Below, in pieces: positions 47,475 through 49,697 of a stretch of 49,697 nt of DNA. The notes beneath the pieces were generated by a model. It was not told the origin of the DNA. It worked only from the letters and a program-made list of their open reading frames with translations, and did no database searches. The stretch is from an uncultured Clostridia bacterium. GTDB taxonomy: Bacteria > Bacillota > Clostridia > Christensenellales > Borkfalkiaceae. The position numbers and the translations under genes are program-made. The stretch spans positions 1-49,697 of the forward strand of contig CAKQQQ010000010.1 in assembly GCA_934271065.1 (NCBI GenBank). The letters run 5' to 3'. The first letter of the stretch is position 1. Every line of letters begins with the position of its first letter.

Positions 47475-48341
47475 TTATATAACACGATTATTTCGTTTCA
47501 AAGCGTTTATAGTAAGCGCAATATCTTCCGAAAAACATAACGACCGATCTTTTATTTCATCCGGTGCGTATGCCATATCCGTATTTACGCAAACGTAACG
47601 CGCATTTTTGTTTTGCGCCGTCAACCGCCAGAACGGATATTTGATGATAACGGGAGTATTCATTCCGACGCCGAGTTCGAGATATAAAATTTTCTTGTTT
47701 TTATTCTCTTTTATAAACCGCTCGTAGCGTTCGCAGGCAAGACGCCAGCCGTCGTCTTCGACGAATTTGTCGTCGCAGCGAAGGTTCATCGTCATAGGCT
47801 TTCCGCAAACGGGGCATTTCGGCAAGAGAGCGGACGGAATCTTCATATCGCGTTGTTTTTCTACCATTTCGCGAATGATTTTCTCGTTATCGTAGGTTTT
47901 ATTATGACAAGGAACGCAGCATTGAAAAAGCCCGTAATCGCCTTGTGTGTAAAACAGCCTTTGTTTATCGAATCCCGCTTTCTGAAAACAGTGGTCAACG
48001 TTCGTCGTGATAACGAAGTAGTTTTTATCTTTTACGAGTTCGAAAAGTTCGTTATAAACGGGTTTAGGCGGATCTAAGTAACGATTTATAAAAATATATC
48101 TCGACCAGTAAGCCCAGAACTCTTCGGGCGTGGAGTAAGGATAAAATCCGCCCGAATACATATCGTGAAAATTGTATTTTGATTCGAAATCGTGAAAATT
48201 CTCGTGAAAACGCCGCCCCGAATAAGTAAAGCCCGCGGCGGTAGAAAGCCCCGCGCCCGCACCTATTACGATTGCGTCCGCATTTTCGATAAGTACCTTC
48301 AATCTATCAAATTTTCCCGAGTATTCGTCTGTATAATTCAT
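47475..48341 (-). CDS. sirTM: Class M sirtuin (SirTM), protein ADP-ribosyltransferase
   Basis: I choose ATG 48341 (288 aa, AGAAGGAAG site). The Rossmann NAD site is ADAIVIGAGAGLSTAAGFTY; the next motif is ITTNVDHCFQKAG. At the position of the usual catalytic His stands Gln in FYTQGDYGLFQC, a hallmark of SirTM enzymes, which ADP-ribosylate a lipoylated GcvH-like carrier rather than deacetylate. The zinc finger has CCVPC...CPVC. It overlaps the macrodomain gene by 35 bp. No GcvH-L or LplA2 gene is seen in the window. Confidence 0.85.
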   Translation of the reverse strand: MNYTDEYSGKFDRLKVLIENADAIVIGAGAGLSTAAGFTYSGRRFHENFHDFESKYNFHDMYSGGFYPYSTPEEFWAYWSRYIFINRYLDPPKPVYNELFELVKDKNYFVITTNVDHCFQKAGFDKQRLFYTQGDYGLFQCCVPCHNKTYDNEKIIREMVEKQRDMKIPSALLPKCPVCGKPMTMNLRCDDKFVEDDGWRLACERYERFIKENKNKKILYLELGVGMNTPVIIKYPFWRLTAQNKNARYVCVNTDMAYAPDEIKDRSLCFSEDIALTINALKRNNRVI

Positions 48342-49071
48342 AATCTTCCTTCTCAAACACGTCGAATATAACTTTAATATCGCTTTCGGTTTGCTTTTTG
48401 TATCGTTGAACGACTTTTACCGCAAGCAACGCCGCTTCTTCTTTCGGATAGCCGAAAACGCCCGTAGAAATACAGCAAAACGCAATGCTTTTGAGTTTCA
48501 TCTCGTCGGCTTTTTTAAGACAATTCAGGTAACATTTTGCCAAATCCGTTTCGTTTTCTTCCGTTACGCGCCCGTAAACGACAGGACCGACGGTATGAAA
48601 AATAAATCTGCTTGGCAAATTGTAGGCTTTCGTGACGATAACTTCGCCGTTTTCGGCTTCTCTGCCTTTCATAATGTCGTTACAATCGAGCCTTACCTGC
48701 ACGCCGGCAAAAGTGTGAATCGCGTTGTCGATACAGTCGTGCAAAGGACGAAAACAACCGAGCATTGCAGAGTTTGCGGCGTTGACGATTGCGTCCGCAT
48801 TCAGCGTGGTAATGTCGCCTTTAAGCAGCGAAATACCGTCGGTATACGCTAAATTTTTGACGTCAATCACGCCGCGTTCGTTTTTTCTTCCGGTCAGATA
48901 TTCGTCCTGTAAAGATAGAAATTCCGCGGAAACGGGCATCGGCGGACGAACGTTTAATAAGGCGCGTAACAGTTTTATTTGCGAGCCTTCGTCGCCCGGA
49001 ACGCTTACCGCTTCCCGTCTTTCTTCAAGCAAATATTTAATCAGCCGCGTTCTTCTTTCCGATTGATTCAT
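48307..49071 (-). CDS. Zinc-dependent macrodomain ADP-ribosyl hydrolase
   Basis: The protein has 254 aa. After a helical N-terminal part, the macrodomain shows LLKGDITTLNADAIVNAANS, the zinc-site segment MLGCFRPLHDCIDNAIHTFA (Cys, His, Cys) and FCCISTGVFGYPKEEAALLA. Zn-macrodomains remove ADP-ribose placed by SirTM. The operon pairing with overlap supports writer-eraser function. AAGGAG precedes ATG 49071. Confidence 0.9.
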   Translation of the reverse strand: MNQSERRTRLIKYLLEERREAVSVPGDEGSQIKLLRALLNVRPPMPVSAEFLSLQDEYLTGRKNERGVIDVKNLAYTDGISLLKGDITTLNADAIVNAANSAMLGCFRPLHDCIDNAIHTFAGVQVRLDCNDIMKGREAENGEVIVTKAYNLPSRFIFHTVGPVVYGRVTEENETDLAKCYLNCLKKADEMKLKSIAFCCISTGVFGYPKEEAALLAVKVVQRYKKQTESDIKVIFDVFEKEDYELYRRILGKI

Positions 49072-49094
49072 ATATAACTCCTTTTATGCCGAAC

Positions 49095-49110
49095 AAAATA
49101 ATACGAACCC
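49095..49110. repeat. Solitary AATAATACGAAC end motif
   Basis: AAAATAATACGAACCC equals the left end of the 17546-17646 repeat copy. It lies in the short gap between the macrodomain gene and the SnoaL-like gene. Confidence 0.4.
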
Positions 49111-49135
49111 ACGATTGCGCCCGACGTAAAAGCGA

Positions 49136-49697
49136 TCAGAATTTACCGTTGTCGTTTTGCCAATCGGATTTATCGGCAATCGTTTCCATAACGTCCCAAT
49201 GCTCCGCTATTTTGCCGTTTTCGACACGCCACAAATCGTAATAAGAAGTGGGTTTACCGCCGAACGAGCCTTCCGATACCGCCAGCACCATATCTCCGTC
49301 GGCAAGAACCTGATGAACCTTATCGTAAATCATAGCGATTCCCGCTTTTGCGAGTTGTTCAAGGGCAGCGCCGAGCCCCGAAAGACCGTCGGCTATTCCC
49401 GTATTGTGCTGTAAATATTTGTCGCCGTCGAAATAATAGGGGGTTTTCTGCGGATTGTTGCCTTGCATTACGTCATAAAGGAAGTTTTTTACGAGAGTGC
49501 GATTTGCTTCGGTTTTATCTAAGTCTTTCGCTTCGGTCTGACCGTCAATCTGCGTTCTGCCGGAAGGATTCGGCTGTGCTTTTGCCGTGAGATTATCCCA
49601 ATGCTCCGCAATAAGTCCGTTCTCAAAACGGAAAATATCAAAAGCCACCTGTTCGCCTGCACCGGCAAAGTTGTATACGGTTTGCATAAAAACTTTA
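49136..49697 (-). CDS. Two-domain SnoaL/NTF2-like protein (5' end outside the window)
   Basis: The frame is open to the right edge (KVF before MQTVYNF), so the first domain is partial. The visible end of domain 1 (VAFDIFRFENGLIAEHWDNL) repeats at the end of domain 2 (SYYDLWRVENGKIAEHWDVM), the SnoaL-like signature xxFRFExGxIaEHWD. A linker (GQTEAKDLDKTEANR) joins them. Members form cone-shaped pockets for small hydrophobic substrates. No catalytic assignment can be made. Confidence 0.75.
   Translation of the reverse strand, partial: KVFMQTVYNFAGAGEQVAFDIFRFENGLIAEHWDNLTAKAQPNPSGRTQIDGQTEAKDLDKTEANRTLVKNFLYDVMQGNNPQKTPYYFDGDKYLQHNTGIADGLSGLGAALEQLAKAGIAMIYDKVHQVLADGDMVLAVSEGSFGGKPTSYYDLWRVENGKIAEHWDVMETIADKSDWQNDNGKF

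Overview
The window looks like chromosome of an uncultured low/mid-GC Firmicute, most likely class Clostridia. The signs are a dnaN-rpmH-rnpA-yidD-yidC-khpB block, Gram-positive lipoproteins, strong AGGAGG ribosome sites, TTG starts and PyrR. Species cannot be named from the sequence.

Layout. (1) 1-16550: a leftward carbohydrate-uptake locus. It has two large repeat-module surface proteins/lipoproteins, a 47-aa peptide, an 850-aa lipoprotein, a solute-binding protein, two ABC permeases (one carrying a large fused extracytoplasmic domain), a Gfo/Idh/MocA oxidoreductase, an oligogalacturonate-lyase-like propeller split by a frameshift, and a truncated L-rhamnose mutarotase. A divergent AraC-type regulator sits at its head. 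The content suggests pectin or rhamnogalacturonan-type sugars. (2) 16600-19950: a small esterase, then an alkylation-repair operon (alkA-like, ada-like fragment, ABM monooxygenase, ogt) whose last gene is cut off by a repeat. (3) 20076-33250: a 13.1-kb integrated element in tRNA-Gln, bounded by a 45-bp duplication of the tRNA 3' half. It encodes a tyrosine integrase, a RepL-like initiator candidate, a Zot/pI-like membrane ATPase, very large and small membrane/secreted proteins, a type I toxin-antitoxin locus and a three-tier repressor/operator array. The overall plan resembles a filamentous-phage (inovirus-like) prophage. (4) 33357-41625: housekeeping genes (DnaQ-like exonuclease, argS, ychF, HNH, HAD phosphatase, Sel1 protein, pyrR). 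(5) 41819-47373: the replication/membrane-insertion block; dnaA is not between rpmH and dnaN. (6) 47475-49697: a SirTM sirtuin and zinc macrodomain pair, plus the end of a two-domain SnoaL-like protein.

Two things stand out. First, the element's switch: three clusters of three operators, each cluster with its own half-site sequence, and in each the middle operator fills exactly the 17-bp spacer of a leftward promoter; the clusters are separated by tandemly duplicated, convergent HTH gene pairs. Second, a dispersed repeat of about 280 bp, without any ORF, that folds into a closed outer stem plus two inner hairpins. Its copies differ by compensatory base-pair changes, and copies truncate neighbouring genes. 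All functional statements are read from sequence and family knowledge; no searches were run.
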